From Veillonellaceae bacterium DNF00626 (GTDB taxonomy: Bacteria > Bacillota > Negativicutes > Veillonellales > Dialisteraceae): DNA of 64,000 nt. Made by a program: the position numbers and the translations under genes. Where the stretch lies: positions 1-64,000 of the forward strand of contig KQ960853.1 of the NCBI GenBank assembly GCA_001553355.1, given 5' to 3'. Shown here one piece after another: positions 54,242 through 64,000 of the stretch (its first letter is position 1; the number at the start of each line of letters is the position of its first letter). The notes beneath the pieces are model-generated. The model was not told the DNA's origin. It saw only the letters and a list, made by a program, of their open reading frames with translations, and did no database searches.

Positions 54242-55285
54242 TCATATACCTCTCTTGATATGACTCAGCCGAATAGCTATCATATCCCATATATTTTTTA
54301 CGGAAATATTTCTCCGACATGCCAATTCCGCGGTTTGCAGCACATCCAATGCTTTCTGCGCACGCCCTTCACCCCAATAAGGCGCCACCTTACGTAACCG
54401 TTCCTCTACCTGATTACAACGAGCAAAAGAAATATCTCCCACATCGGACATCACCATGATATCCCGTCCCACAAGCAAAATCCAACGAAGCAAGCGCAAA
54501 AAATCCTTTCGTTCCCCCAACTTCCAAGAAAACAACGTGGAAAACGACATAGAACTCCAGGTAATCGTTTCCCAAAACCGCATCGCTCGATCCGGCTCAG
54601 GCTCATCATCCTTACATAAATCCATCGTTACTCCGGGATTTCCTACGGACAAATCATAAGCCATTTCCATTGACATCCCCGAAGGCAATGCATATTTATC
54701 CATATCAGACATCAACAAATTCCGATAAACATCAAAAGACAACGGAAAAAAGCCAAACTTCTCACCACGTGACAAAATCGTAGAAAGAAGTGCATGAATA
54801 TCATGTGTGATTAAAATGAAATATACTTGCGCCGGTGGTTCCTCTAAAGTTTTTAAAAGAGAATTCGCCACTTCATCCTTCATCGTTTGTGCTTCATCAA
54901 TAATACAAACCTTCGGCGTATCATCAAAAGCAGCCATCTCTTTCAAAAATGCACGAAATTGATCAATCCTAAGCCCCGTGCCTATAGGTCGTAAATACCA
55001 AACCGATTCCTTTGCCCCCGTTAATAAAAGAGTTTTTTCACTCGCCTTATCCCATTTAGCGACATCCTTCCACAAATCCGCAGAAAAACCCGTTTGAGAA
55101 AAATCTTCATCCATAGGTAAAGAATTGGTCAAATTAGCAGCCAAATCAAGTGCCGCCGTGGTTTTTCCCAAGCCTTCTTCCCCATAAAAAATCATCGTAT
55201 GAGGAATACGCCCCTCACGCCAAAGACCTTCTATATTTTTCTTAAATTTTTCCTGCCCTGCCAAATGAGAAAAAAACAAATTCAT
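54242..55285 (-). CDS. holB: DNA polymerase III delta-prime subunit
   Basis: The 347-residue clamp-loader subunit has an AAA+ core: GQEKFKKNIEGLWREGRIPHTMIF at the N-terminus, GEEGLGKTTAALDLA (Walker A, about 35-42), and CIIDEAQTMKDEVANSLLKTLEEPP near 125-150. The four-Cys zinc module of many delta-prime and tau subunits is missing. It heads the holB-ricT-trmN6-rsmI cluster. Confidence 0.92.
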   Translation of the reverse strand: MNLFFSHLAGQEKFKKNIEGLWREGRIPHTMIFYGEEGLGKTTAALDLAANLTNSLPMDEDFSQTGFSADLWKDVAKWDKASEKTLLLTGAKESVWYLRPIGTGLRIDQFRAFLKEMAAFDDTPKVCIIDEAQTMKDEVANSLLKTLEEPPAQVYFILITHDIHALLSTILSRGEKFGFFPLSFDVYRNLLMSDMDKYALPSGMSMEMAYDLSVGNPGVTMDLCKDDEPEPDRAMRFWETITWSSMSFSTLFSWKLGERKDFLRLLRWILLVGRDIMVMSDVGDISFARCNQVEERLRKVAPYWGEGRAQKALDVLQTAELACRRNISVKNIWDMIAIRLSHIKRGI

Positions 55286-55368
55286 ACGCCTACCTATAAA
55301 AAGATAACAAAAATCTATTTTTTATTTTATCATTTACACGCATATATAGCAAAATAAGACCCTACGAT

Positions 55369-56505
55369 TTAACGCGACAACATATGCCCCAATAATTTTC
55401 TTACCTCTTCTGCCAAAGGTCCGCCATTAGCCAGCAACTTTTCATAAAATCGCTGCACATCATGATCATGCAAAATAGAACGAACCTGATCATTTCTTAA
55501 CGCAATTTCAAATAACCTGTTTCTCTGCGCCTCAGACCAATCCGTCACAGACTTCATCTCAGCAATTACATGATGCGTCGTAGAAAAACTCGTACTATCC
55601 TCTAATCGATTCACCAAATCATCACGATGACGAGCCTCTCGACTAATACCTTCCGTTTCTTTTCTCATTTCATTCATACAAGAAAAATGAACCCTCTCAA
55701 GCGCATCATTCGTGACTGTGCGATCAATAATTTGTTTAATCAAAATTTCCAGCGGAGAATTTTCCTCATAATCAGCCGGCGCAAAATAACGAATACGATT
55801 CTCCTCGAGCATGCGAAATACCTTTGACCGGTCCTGCGTTTTAGCATTATACACCCCGATAGCATGACCGCCATTCACCGTGACCAATTTCATACACGGA
55901 ATATCCGTATCACTGTCGCCGATATACACCATATTTCTAAACGGCACACGATACTCCGCCGCCGTAAAATAACTATTCACATCCTGATCATTGACATTCA
56001 AAACACCTTTTTCTATACGAAATAAAAACTGCGTCTTATTCGTATAATTCACCACCTGAGCAGGCCATACCGCCACACCGTCATCATCAAAATAAAACGA
56101 ACTGGCATAAATCTTCTTAAACTCCCCTGCCACCTTTGTGCCCTCAATCATTTCCTTAAGCCCTGAAGAAATAATATAATGCTCTACCGTAACACCCTTC
56201 TTTGCTCCATAAGCATTCACCCTACGAAACCAAGACTCCACACCGGGAAAAAGTGCCACCTTCGAACCATCAAGGCGAAGCCTCTCCCGATTCACGATAA
56301 GTTTACCGCGCGATTTTGTGGCCATCATGTACATATACGCCAAATTCTGATCCATATCATTTTCTTCCGAAAGTCGATTAGACTCCGCCCAAAAATCCGA
56401 CACCTCATATCCCAAAGACTGGATATACCCCTGAGCCTGCATATCATCCGGCGAAAGTGTCTTATCAAAATCATAACAAATCGCTAAAATCGTTTCCTTA
56501 TCCAT
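55369..56505 (-). CDS. HAD-superfamily hydrolase with helical C-terminal domain
   Basis: The 378-residue protein begins with the HAD nucleophile motif CYDFDKTLSPDD (about 10-20). The serine motif IISSGLKEM lies near 110 and the metal-binding VYIGDSDTDIPCMK near 200. The last 120 residues are helical and charged, of unknown role. I start at 56505, where AAGGAG precedes the ATG. A longer frame lacks a site. It is probably a phosphatase. The substrate is unknown. Confidence 0.82.
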   Translation of the reverse strand: MDKETILAICYDFDKTLSPDDMQAQGYIQSLGYEVSDFWAESNRLSEENDMDQNLAYMYMMATKSRGKLIVNRERLRLDGSKVALFPGVESWFRRVNAYGAKKGVTVEHYIISSGLKEMIEGTKVAGEFKKIYASSFYFDDDGVAVWPAQVVNYTNKTQFLFRIEKGVLNVNDQDVNSYFTAAEYRVPFRNMVYIGDSDTDIPCMKLVTVNGGHAIGVYNAKTQDRSKVFRMLEENRIRYFAPADYEENSPLEILIKQIIDRTVTNDALERVHFSCMNEMRKETEGISREARHRDDLVNRLEDSTSFSTTHHVIAEMKSVTDWSEAQRNRLFEIALRNDQVRSILHDHDVQRFYEKLLANGGPLAEEVRKLLGHMLSR

Positions 56506-56610
56506 AACCGCTCCTTTTATAAAAACCAAAAAGAAATATTGTCTCAGCCACCCTAAACATTGTAAAAAGCTTGCCCGTTCATCACGAACCGCAGCAAACT
56601 TTCAAAACAA

Positions 56611-57942
56611 CTATTTCTTTCTCCACGCCCCATCAGCAAAAGGAATATAAATCGAAAGTAATCCAAAAATAGCCAAAAACCAACAATACCACATATGCGG
56701 AATAATCTCGATAGCACTCAAAAGAGACCCATTTTTCGATGCCAACGCTGAAGCCGTCAAAAGCTGTGCGCCATACGGCACAATTCCCTGAAATACACAA
56801 GAAAAAATATCCAAAAGCGATGCCGTCCTCCGCGGATCTATATCATACTCACGACTGATATCCTTTGCTACACCGCCACTGATAATGATTGCCACCGTAT
56901 TATTCGCCGTCGCACAATCCACCATAGACACCAACGACGCGATACCGAGCTGCGCTGTCTTAGCCCCCTTAATCATCTGTCGCTACTTAGAAAGCAACCA
57001 ATCAATACCACCATAATAAGCAATCATTTCAGAAATACCGCCGCAGAAAAGCGCCAAGAAAAAGGCTTCTCCCATACTCATAAAACCATTCCAAATATTT
57101 TGCGCAAAAGTAATGACCGTCATATCCGATGTTCCCATACCGATAAACCCGGCCAGAAAGATCCCAATAGTCAATACAAGAAATACATTTGCGCCCAAAA
57201 GAGCCAATACCAATACGGCTATATAAGGAAATACCTTAAGCAAACTATAATCCAAATGCCCGAGAGCCACCTGCTCCTCCGGCTGACCAATCACCAAAAA
57301 CAAAATCGTCGTCAAAACCGCCGCCGGAAGCGCGATGCGAAAATTCATCTTAAATTTATCCTTCAAAGCGCACCCTTGCGTACGTGTTGCCGCGATAGTC
57401 GTATCAGAAATCATCGACAAATTATCGCCAAACATAGCGCCACCCACACAAGCCGCCACCATCAGAGGCTCAGAAATACCACTCTTCACAGCCACACCGG
57501 CAGCGATAGGCACGATAGCCGCCACCGTACCCATAGACGTTCCCGTAGCCGTTCCCATAAATGCAGAAATAACGAAAATACCGGCGGTCAAAAACTCCGT
57601 CGGCACCAAAGAAAGGCCCAAATTCACCGTAGCATCTCGACCGCCCATAGCTGCAGCCACAGCAGAAAACGCCCCCGCCAAAATATAAATCATGAGCATC
57701 GTCATAACATTTTCATTACCGGCGCCACGCGAAAAAATGCCAAACTTCACATTCAGTGACTCATCACCAATCCAAAACGCCACCAACACCGCCATAAACA
57801 TCGCTGTAACAGACGGAAATTGATAAAACGCCATTTCCACGCCTTTTACCTGAAAATAAATTCCGGCACCCAAATAAATGACAATAAAAACAAGAAACGG
57901 AAGAAGCGACAAAGCACCTTCCTTCTTAGGTGTATATCCCAT
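56611..57942 (-). pseudogene. NhaC-family Na+/H+ antiporter split by an in-frame amber codon
   Basis: Residues 1-319 (56983-57942) carry NhaC-type motifs (GTATGTSMGTVAAIVPIA, GDNLSMISDTTIAATRTQG) and about nine membrane segments. A TAG at 56983-56985 stops them. Without a frame change the sequence then continues RQMIKGAKTAQLG with three more segments to 56611. Joined, they make a protein of about 443 residues, the normal length of the family. GGGAGG precedes the start. Either the gene was recently inactivated, or the stop is read through, or the two pieces assemble. The TAG needs confirming in other isolates. Confidence 0.85.
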
Positions 57943-58137
57943 AATACCCTCCCTGCATGATTTCTCTTCATTATATCAGTTACCACTATAAAAAGAAATA
58001 AATATCCTCAGTTACATTATCCCATGATTATGAAGACCTATAAGTTATCTCTCCCATTTTTATAACAACATTGTGGTACAGTGAAATTATTGATATAATT
58101 TTATAAAATTAATTTTTTCTAACAGGAGGATTTATTT

Positions 58138-58791
58138 ATGTCATCGACTCAAAAAAAATTAGCCATAACCGGTGGCAGCATAGCGCTTATTATTCTTTTT
58201 GCTTTAGCATATTATTTCTTTTGCTGGATGAAATCACCGACTTATTCATTAATGCTTATTCGTGATTCTATTGAAAAACATGATGTCATGACCTTCCAAA
58301 AACATGTGGACTTATCTTCTCTCTTGGATAAAGCTTTTGATGATACGATCAAGGCGACATCTATCATCAATAAGGAAGATATTACATCAAATCCTTTTGC
58401 TCAAGGATTGATTCAAATAATTAAGCCAAACATTGTTCAAGCTCTTAAAGAAGAAATTCTATCTGAAATATCCAACGGAAAAGGTACTTCCAATAATTCG
58501 AAAAAGCCTCCGGAATTAAATAATTTTATGAAACAGTTCAACGGAAAAACGGACGTAAAGAATTCGTCTTTCAAGGATATATCTGTCGAATCTGTATCAG
58601 ATAATATGGCTATAACACGAGTTGTTATTCACAATGAAAAGTCAGATGAAGATTTTGACTTACGGGTAAAAATGGTAAAGCTTCCCGACGGAACATGGCA
58701 GGTAAAGGAATTTACCAATTTGGTAGATTTACTGATAACTTCGGAGCAAGACAAAAAGAATCAAAACAATAACGCAAAAAAATCATTTTAA
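58138..58791 (+). CDS. DUF2939-like membrane-anchored protein
   Basis: The 217-residue protein has one N-terminal membrane segment (about 10-30) and then the pattern SPTYSLMLIRDSIEKHDVMTFQKHVDL, which fits DUF2939: a short repeat of helix, HD and VD. The rest is soluble and Lys/Asn-rich at the end. It is probably exposed to the periplasm. AGGAGG lies 8 bases before the ATG. Function unknown. Confidence 0.72.
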   Translation: MSSTQKKLAITGGSIALIILFALAYYFFCWMKSPTYSLMLIRDSIEKHDVMTFQKHVDLSSLLDKAFDDTIKATSIINKEDITSNPFAQGLIQIIKPNIVQALKEEILSEISNGKGTSNNSKKPPELNNFMKQFNGKTDVKNSSFKDISVESVSDNMAITRVVIHNEKSDEDFDLRVKMVKLPDGTWQVKEFTNLVDLLITSEQDKKNQNNNAKKSF

Positions 58792-58809
58792 TATTTCCGA
58801 TAAAATGTA

Positions 58810-58846
58810 AAAACGTCATGAGATGATATTCTCACGGCGTTTTTAT
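58810..58846. terminator. Terminator between the DUF2939-like gene and mscS
   Basis: AACGTCATGAGA and TCTCACGGCGTT with few mismatches and T-rich sequence on both sides. Confidence 0.8.
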
Positions 58847-58850
58847 TTCT

Positions 58851-59699
58851 TTATTCTTTTTTATCTTGATGCACAACAAGTTGCGGATAGGGGATATCTA
58901 TGCCGGCAGCGTCAAAGGCTTCTTTTACTTTGATATATAAATCGGTCCGCGTTTCGTAGTATGTTTTCCGTTCTACTGCCGGTCGAACATAAATTTTTAT
59001 GCTATTTTCTCCTAAGGCATCTACATACATGGGTAATTTGTCTTTGTTCAAGACTCTTTTGTCTTCGTGAAATATTTGTTTAATCAATCTGAGGCAAGCA
59101 TTTAAATCAGTACCATAGCCTACGTCAAAGGTAAATTCTATATTTCTTACATCATATTGGGAGTAGTTTTTAATAACGCTGTTGGTAAGTGTGGAATTAG
59201 GCATAGCGATAAGTTGATTCCCTAAGGTAGCTAATTCGGTATACATGATGCGAATATTTTTTACTTCGCCTTCGTTATCACCAATTTTGATAAAGTCGCC
59301 TACTTTAAAAGGGCGGAAAATTAAGATAAAAATACCTGATGCCACGTTTCCTATATTATCTTTCAAGCCTAAGGCAATAGCGAGTCCGATACCGCCAAAG
59401 GCAGCTGCCAATGTCGCTGCAGAAACACCCATGGTAGATAGTGCCATGATGATAACGATAGCCAAGCAGAAGAAATAAATGATCTCCACGATAAAACTAT
59501 TGGCAGAGTGATCGATGTCACTCTTATTAAGTAATTTTTCTACCACTTTTCGGATGTGCCGGCAAATAAAATAACCGATACATAAAATAATAAATCCTTG
59601 AGCGATATCAATGCCTTTCGTGAATAAAAATTCTTTCCCTTGTTCTATTAATTGCCCGGTAAAGGTAATTTCATCGGAAATAAGCCCTTTTCCTATCAT
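58851..59699 (-). CDS. Small-conductance mechanosensitive channel (MscS family)
   Basis: The 282-residue protein has three membrane segments. The pore helix GVSAATLAAAFGGIGLAIALGLKDN at about 95-120 has the Ala/Gly packing of MscS and is followed by the beta domain (FKVGDFIKIGDNEGEV) and the C-terminal alpha/beta domain. It opens on hypo-osmotic shock to release solutes. It lies upstream of nothing else in its unit, 15 bp after folD. Confidence 0.93.
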   Translation of the reverse strand: MIGKGLISDEITFTGQLIEQGKEFLFTKGIDIAQGFIILCIGYFICRHIRKVVEKLLNKSDIDHSANSFIVEIIYFFCLAIVIIMALSTMGVSAATLAAAFGGIGLAIALGLKDNIGNVASGIFILIFRPFKVGDFIKIGDNEGEVKNIRIMYTELATLGNQLIAMPNSTLTNSVIKNYSQYDVRNIEFTFDVGYGTDLNACLRLIKQIFHEDKRVLNKDKLPMYVDALGENSIKIYVRPAVERKTYYETRTDLYIKVKEAFDAAGIDIPYPQLVVHQDKKE

Positions 59700-59714
59700 T
59701 CGCTTTGCCCCCTA

Positions 59715-60557
59715 TCATTTTTTTCTTTGTTGTTTTCCGGCTTTCACGAGTGATTCAATAACCATCGTGGTGGTCACTGATCCGACACCGCCCGGTACAG
59801 GAGTAATGTCTCCGGCTATTTCTTTTACATGTTCATAGTCTACGTCACCGACGGTAACGCCTTCTACTCGATTAATTCCTACGTCAATCACTACGGCCCC
59901 GGTGTTCACCATATCTGCGGTAAGGCTTTGAGGTCGACCTACGGCTACAATGATAATATCTGCTTTTTTTGTTATTTCTTTTATATTTTTCGTATGGGAA
60001 TGGCAAATCGTAACGGTGGCATTTCTATCTAATAGCATCTGTGCCACAGGTTTACCGATAACGTTACTTCGTCCCATAACAACAACTTTTTTCCCTTCGA
60101 GCTGAATTCCATAGTAATCTAATATTGCCATAACCGCACGTGGTGTGCATCCAAAAAGTCCTTCTTTGCCGGTAAATAATCGACCGGCGTTGGTCGTGGT
60201 CAATCCGTCAATATCTTTATCCGGATCGATGCACTTAATTATTTCTTCTGCTCTCATTCCTTTAGGCAAAGGCATCATGGGCAAAATTCCCGTCACGGTG
60301 TTGTCTTGATTCAGTTCTTCAATCAGTTTTTTTACGTCGTCTTCTGTGGCATCTTCTGATTTTTCATAAATCTCACTTCGTATTTCATAATTTTCTGCCA
60401 CTTTCATCATAAATCGGGCATACATTTGTGACGGTTTGCTATTTCCGATTAATAAGATAGCCAGTTTTGGAATAAATCCTTCTTTTTTGCTTTCTGCTAT
60501 TTGTTTTTTTAGTTTTTCTTCCAGTGCTTTGGCTGTTTCTTTTCCATCAAGTATCAT
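59715..60557 (-). CDS. folD: Methylene-THF dehydrogenase / methenyl-THF cyclohydrolase
   Basis: The 280-residue bifunctional enzyme interconverts methylene- and formyl-tetrahydrofolate. ARFMMKVAENYEI holds the catalytic Lys (about 53), GILPMMPLPKG lies near 90, GRSNVIGKPVAQML near 162-175 binds NADP and TPVPGGVGSVTTTM is near the end. The gene is 9 bp after fhs, so the two one-carbon enzymes are made together. Confidence 0.96.
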   Translation of the reverse strand: MILDGKETAKALEEKLKKQIAESKKEGFIPKLAILLIGNSKPSQMYARFMMKVAENYEIRSEIYEKSEDATEDDVKKLIEELNQDNTVTGILPMMPLPKGMRAEEIIKCIDPDKDIDGLTTTNAGRLFTGKEGLFGCTPRAVMAILDYYGIQLEGKKVVVMGRSNVIGKPVAQMLLDRNATVTICHSHTKNIKEITKKADIIIVAVGRPQSLTADMVNTGAVVIDVGINRVEGVTVGDVDYEHVKEIAGDITPVPGGVGSVTTTMVIESLVKAGKQQRKK

Positions 60558-60566
60558 ACAATCTCC

Positions 60567-62234
60567 TTAAAATAATCCGGTAATATGACCGTCATCGTCT
60601 ACATTAATATTTTCTGCTGCCGGCATTTTGGGAAGTCCGGGCATAGTCATCACTTTACCGGTAATTACCACCACAAATCCGGCACCGGCAGCTATCCTAC
60701 ATTCTCTTACATGAAGGGTAAATCCTTCTGCCGCTCCTAATTTGGTGGGGTCATCCGAGAAGGACGCCGGTGTTTTAGCGATACAAACGGGTAAATCGGC
60801 ATAGCCCATGTCTTCTATCTGTTTCAGTGCTTTTTCTGCATCATTCTCGTAAACTACGTCTTTAGCACCATATATTTTTGTAGCAATGGTTTCTATTTTC
60901 TTTTTCAAGCTTTGATCTAATTCGTATAAAGGCTGATAATGACTTTCTTCTTCCATTGCGGTAAGCACAGCTTTTGCCAGAGCTTCTCCGCCATGTCCTC
61001 CTTCTGTGAATACAGTGGCTTTTTCCATGGGTACTCCGACTTTTTCACAAGCCTCACGAATGATATTTATTTCTTCTTCCGTATCGGTAGGGAATAAATT
61101 CAATCCTACGACAATGGGAACTCCAAATTTTTTCAAATTGGAAATATGACGCAGCAAATTGGGCAGTCCCCGGCGTAAGGCATCTGTGTCCGGAATAGAT
61201 AATTTTTCTTTGGATACACCGCCGTTCATTTTCAGAGCTTTCACTGTGGCCACTAAAACCACAGCATGAGGTGTCAAATGCGCATAACGACATTTGATAT
61301 CAAAAAATTTCTCTGCACCTAAGTCAGCACCGAAACCCGCTTCTGTTACTGTATAATCGGCTAAATGTAAGGCTGTTTTTGTTGCCATAACGGAGTTACA
61401 TCCGTGTGCAATATTGGCAAATGGCCCGCCATGAATGAATGCCGGCACATGTTCTACGGTTTGCACCAAATTCGGTTTCAATGCGTCCTTCATAAGTGCT
61501 GCCATAGCGCCTTCTGCATGCAAATCTTTGGCACGTACCGGTTTATTGTCATAGGTATATCCGATAATAATTTCTCCAAAGCGATGCTTCATATCTGAAA
61601 TAGAATTCGCAAGGCAAAGAATCGCCATCACTTCTGATGCAACGGTAATATCAAATCCGCTTTCTCTCGGTACGCCATTTGCTTTGCCTCCTAAGGCAAT
61701 CACAATATGCCGCAGTGTACGATCATTCATATCCATTACGCGATTCCATACCACTCGACGGGGATCAATACCGAGCAAATTTCCTTGTTGGATATGATTA
61801 TCCACCATTGCGGCTAAAAGGTTATGTGCTGCTGTGATAGCATGAAAATCACCGGTAAAGTGAAGATTAATATCTTCCATAGGAACGACTTGCGAATATC
61901 CGCCGCCGGCAGCACCGCCTTTAAGTCCCATGCAAGGGCCTAATGATGGTTCACGCAAACAAATCATGACTTTCTTTCCCAATTTGGTCAATGCCTGTCC
62001 TAATCCGACCGTGGTCGTCGTCTTACCTTCTCCGGCAGGTGTCGGTGAAATAGCTGTAACTAAAATAATTTTCCCTGCTTTTCTTTCTAAGACTTTTTGT
62101 ATAAAGGGTAAGGAAATTTTTCCTTTATACCGTCCATATCTTTCTATATTTCCTTCGTCAATACCTACCATCTTTCCTATTTCCTCGATAGGTTTCATTT
62201 CCACTTGTCTTGCAATTTCAATATCACTTAACAT
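60567..62234 (-). CDS. fhs: Formate-tetrahydrofolate ligase
   Basis: The 555-residue ATP-dependent ligase makes 10-formyl-THF from formate. The ATP site is seen as [20 protein letters not shown] (about 63-80). [33 protein letters not shown] and [13 protein letters not shown] are family signatures. With folD it forms the one-carbon pathway that supplies purine and other syntheses in anaerobes. Confidence 0.97.
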   Translation of the reverse strand: MLSDIEIARQVEMKPIEEIGKMVGIDEGNIERYGRYKGKISLPFIQKVLERKAGKIILVTAISPTPAGEGKTTTTVGLGQALTKLGKKVMICLREPSLGPCMGLKGGAAGGGYSQVVPMEDINLHFTGDFHAITAAHNLLAAMVDNHIQQGNLLGIDPRRVVWNRVMDMNDRTLRHIVIALGGKANGVPRESGFDITVASEVMAILCLANSISDMKHRFGEIIIGYTYDNKPVRAKDLHAEGAMAALMKDALKPNLVQTVEHVPAFIHGGPFANIAHGCNSVMATKTALHLADYTVTEAGFGADLGAEKFFDIKCRYAHLTPHAVVLVATVKALKMNGGVSKEKLSIPDTDALRRGLPNLLRHISNLKKFGVPIVVGLNLFPTDTEEEINIIREACEKVGVPMEKATVFTEGGHGGEALAKAVLTAMEEESHYQPLYELDQSLKKKIETIATKIYGAKDVVYENDAEKALKQIEDMGYADLPVCIAKTPASFSDDPTKLGAAEGFTLHVRECRIAAGAGFVVVITGKVMTMPGLPKMPAAENINVDDDGHITGLF

Positions 62235-62309
62235 ACTTTTCTCCTATTCCATTTTTACTACTTCCATGTATAAATTATATCATAAATACGACTATTTCTC
62301 GTAAAAACA

Positions 62310-62341
62310 AAGAAGTGACCTCACTTAAGAGATCACTTTTT
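62310..62341 (-). terminator. Terminator of the penicillin-binding protein gene
   Basis: AGTGATCTC and GAGGTCACT with one mismatch and a 6-nt loop, T-rich on the minus strand after the stem. Confidence 0.75.
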
Positions 62342-62342
62342 A

Positions 62343-64000
62343 TTATGGGCTAAAATAGACTTTCACCGCATCGCCTTTTTTCACAATTACACCGGGACGC
62401 GGTATCTGCCTATCAGCAGTACCTGTACCTTCCGGTCTAAAGCCTAAACCGGCATCACTCAGCCATTCTCCTACATCACGCATCGATGAACCATAAAAAT
62501 TGGGGAGACGAAATTCTTTGACATCATTTCCGGGTACACGAGGCAAATTCCTCCGATGATCCACGCCATGTCCACCGGTATGTTTTTCTTCCAGCACCGG
62601 TATTTTAAGATACCTCATAATATGTTCCATTACTTCTTTGAATACCGGAGCTGCCACTTGCCCTCCGTAGTAAACACCACGGGGATTATCCAATACGACC
62701 AAACAAACAGCACGAGGATCTTCCGTAGGGCCAAAGCCACAAAACGATGCTATATGTTCATTTTTCAAATATCCACCGGATATCGTATTAATTTTTTGTG
62801 CCGTTCCCGTTTTACCACCCATATGATATCCCGGAACCTTTGCTTTATTACCGCTGCCTTCAGAGATTTCCTTTTCCATCATATCTTTTACTTGATCTGC
62901 CACTTCTTTATCGACAGGCTCCCCTGCGGTTTCACTATGATAGGTTTTATAATCGCTACCGTCCGGATTTCTAATGGCTGCTAAAATATGAGGCTTCACC
63001 ATTTGTCCGCCATTGGCCAACGCACTATATGCCTGTACCATTTGCAAAGGCGTCACCGCAATCCCTTGTCCGATGGACATGGTAGCAATATCTATATCTT
63101 TCATGTCTTTTTCTTGAAATAAAATACCTGATGCCTCTCCGGGTAACTCAATCCCTGTTTCCTTTCCAAAGCCAAAGGCCCTCGCGTATTTCGTCAAATT
63201 CTCAGCACCCATAAGAAGACCGATATGCGCACAACCCGTATTAAGAGAATATTTGATAATATCCACCATACGAACATTACCATACGAACTGTCATCCCAA
63301 TTACGGATAGCATGCCCGGATGCCCATACTGCACCGGGATCAGTCCATACTATATCTGTTGTATATGACCCGGATGCCAATGCCGCAGCCGCAATAATCG
63401 GCTTAAAAGTAGAGCCCGGTTCATAGACATCCACTACCGCTCTATTTTTAAAACTGTCATCAGGAAATTCGTTAAACTTATTAGGATCATAAGTCGGTCG
63501 ATTGCAAAGCGCCAAAATATCCCCGTTCTTTGGATCCATAACTATAATAATGCCCCCTTGGGCTTTCGTAGACGCCATAGCCCGATCCAATGCACGTTCA
63601 GCATAAAACTGTATATTTTCATCAATAGTCAAATAAACTGACCTTTTTTCTTCCGGTTCTTTCTGATTGACCGATGAACGCAAAATCGGATTCCCTTTTG
63701 CATCGGTAATGACTTTATATTGACTTTTTTCTCCACCAATATAAGACTCCATAGATTTTTCCATGCCGCTTAAGCCGATATCATCAATCCCGACAAACCC
63801 AAGTACATTAGCTAATAGTGGCCCGTTAGGATAATATCTCCGACTTTCATGAACAAAACCAAACCCCACTTGCCATTTATTTTCTTTCAATAACGCCTCT
63901 ACTTTATCTGAATCTTCCGGATCCATCAATCGCGCAAGCCATACAAAACTGCTGTCTGCATTTAGCTTTTTTTCAATCTTTTCGGCATTTTCTTTCAGCA
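62343..64000 (-). CDS. Penicillin-binding protein with PASTA domain (FtsI/SpoVD type), 5' end outside window
   Basis: The frame stays open to the window edge, so the N-terminus is missing. The visible 552 residues hold the end of the dimerisation domain, then the transpeptidase: GSTFKPII (SxxK Ser), SLNTG (SxN) and GKTGTAQ (KTG). The C-terminal 65 residues are one PASTA domain. Such class B PBPs cross-link septal peptidoglycan during division, though assignment to FtsI rather than SpoVD is not certain without neighbours such as mraY or murE. This lies at the start of a division/cell-wall cluster if gene order is typical. Confidence 0.9.
   Translation of the reverse strand, partial: LKENAEKIEKKLNADSSFVWLARLMDPEDSDKVEALLKENKWQVGFGFVHESRRYYPNGPLLANVLGFVGIDDIGLSGMEKSMESYIGGEKSQYKVITDAKGNPILRSSVNQKEPEEKRSVYLTIDENIQFYAERALDRAMASTKAQGGIIIVMDPKNGDILALCNRPTYDPNKFNEFPDDSFKNRAVVDVYEPGSTFKPIIAAAALASGSYTTDIVWTDPGAVWASGHAIRNWDDSSYGNVRMVDIIKYSLNTGCAHIGLLMGAENLTKYARAFGFGKETGIELPGEASGILFQEKDMKDIDIATMSIGQGIAVTPLQMVQAYSALANGGQMVKPHILAAIRNPDGSDYKTYHSETAGEPVDKEVADQVKDMMEKEISEGSGNKAKVPGYHMGGKTGTAQKINTISGGYLKNEHIASFCGFGPTEDPRAVCLVVLDNPRGVYYGGQVAAPVFKEVMEHIMRYLKIPVLEEKHTGGHGVDHRRNLPRVPGNDVKEFRLPNFYGSSMRDVGEWLSDAGLGFRPEGTGTADRQIPRPGVIVKKGDAVKVYFSP

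Noticed and set aside
57100-57759. 219-codon plus-strand frame opposite the NhaC gene
   Set aside because: Shadow of the antiporter on the other strand, with His/Arg-rich composition typical of antisense frames.

Overview
The window looks like chromosome from a low-GC, diderm Firmicute of the class Negativicutes, probably a Dialister-like member of the Veillonellaceae. The species is inference. Diderm signs are a Skp/OmpH periplasmic chaperone and the heptose enzyme HldE, which belongs to LPS core synthesis. Firmicute signs are A+T-rich sigma-A promoters, strong AGGAGG ribosome sites, RicT, YlbF and a zinc-free (C-minus) S4. Anaerobic metabolism is shown by NrdD/NrdG, formate-THF ligase and a methylmalonyl-CoA mutase system typical of succinate/propionate fermenters.

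Layout: 1-3.6 kb is an accessory patch, in which a 297-bp direct repeat brackets a 1.2-kb insert with two AT-rich membrane-protein genes, next to a coiled-coil DUF697-like protein. 3.8-12.4 kb holds a PLP decarboxylase, rpsD, hinT-mtaB, and pnp-dut-nudF. 12.5-23.4 kb is a cobalamin island with four cobalamin riboswitches, mutA-mutB-meaB, an MsrA-like protein without its catalytic Cys, a standalone B12-binding-like domain that has lost every cobalamin motif, and two YbjN-like paralogs around skp. 23.6-36.6 kb holds murB-ylbF-trmL, rplS, rpoD, a lipid kinase, a TAXI-TRAP transporter, dcd, two tRNAs and recQ. 36.9-47.5 kb holds dedA, a CPA antiporter, trxA, nrdDG, an enoyl-CoA hydratase, mnmA and two permeases. 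47.5-64 kb holds hldE, metG-tatD, the holB-ricT-trmN6-rsmI operon, an HAD hydrolase, an NhaC gene broken by an in-frame amber codon, mscS, folD-fhs and a PASTA penicillin-binding protein cut by the window edge.

The most unusual object lies between pnp and the MsrA-like gene. One good minus-strand promoter is followed by two tandem cobalamin riboswitches, each with its own terminator, and then by about 550 nt with no convincing gene that ends in a terminator before pnp's own promoter. This tail is built of repeated modules whose hairpins expose AGGGAA loops. The non-Watson-Crick positions noted in its stems are G-U on the minus strand but A-C on the plus strand, so the minus strand appears to be the structured RNA. 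It reads as a B12-gated regulatory RNA that may capture a GGA-binding protein of the CsrA type. That function is a hypothesis.

In the same island a riboswitch precedes the B12-dependent mutase itself, and another precedes a YbjN-like protein. Together with the motif-less B12-domain protein, this suggests an extended B12-responsive regulon beyond the usual uptake and biosynthesis genes.
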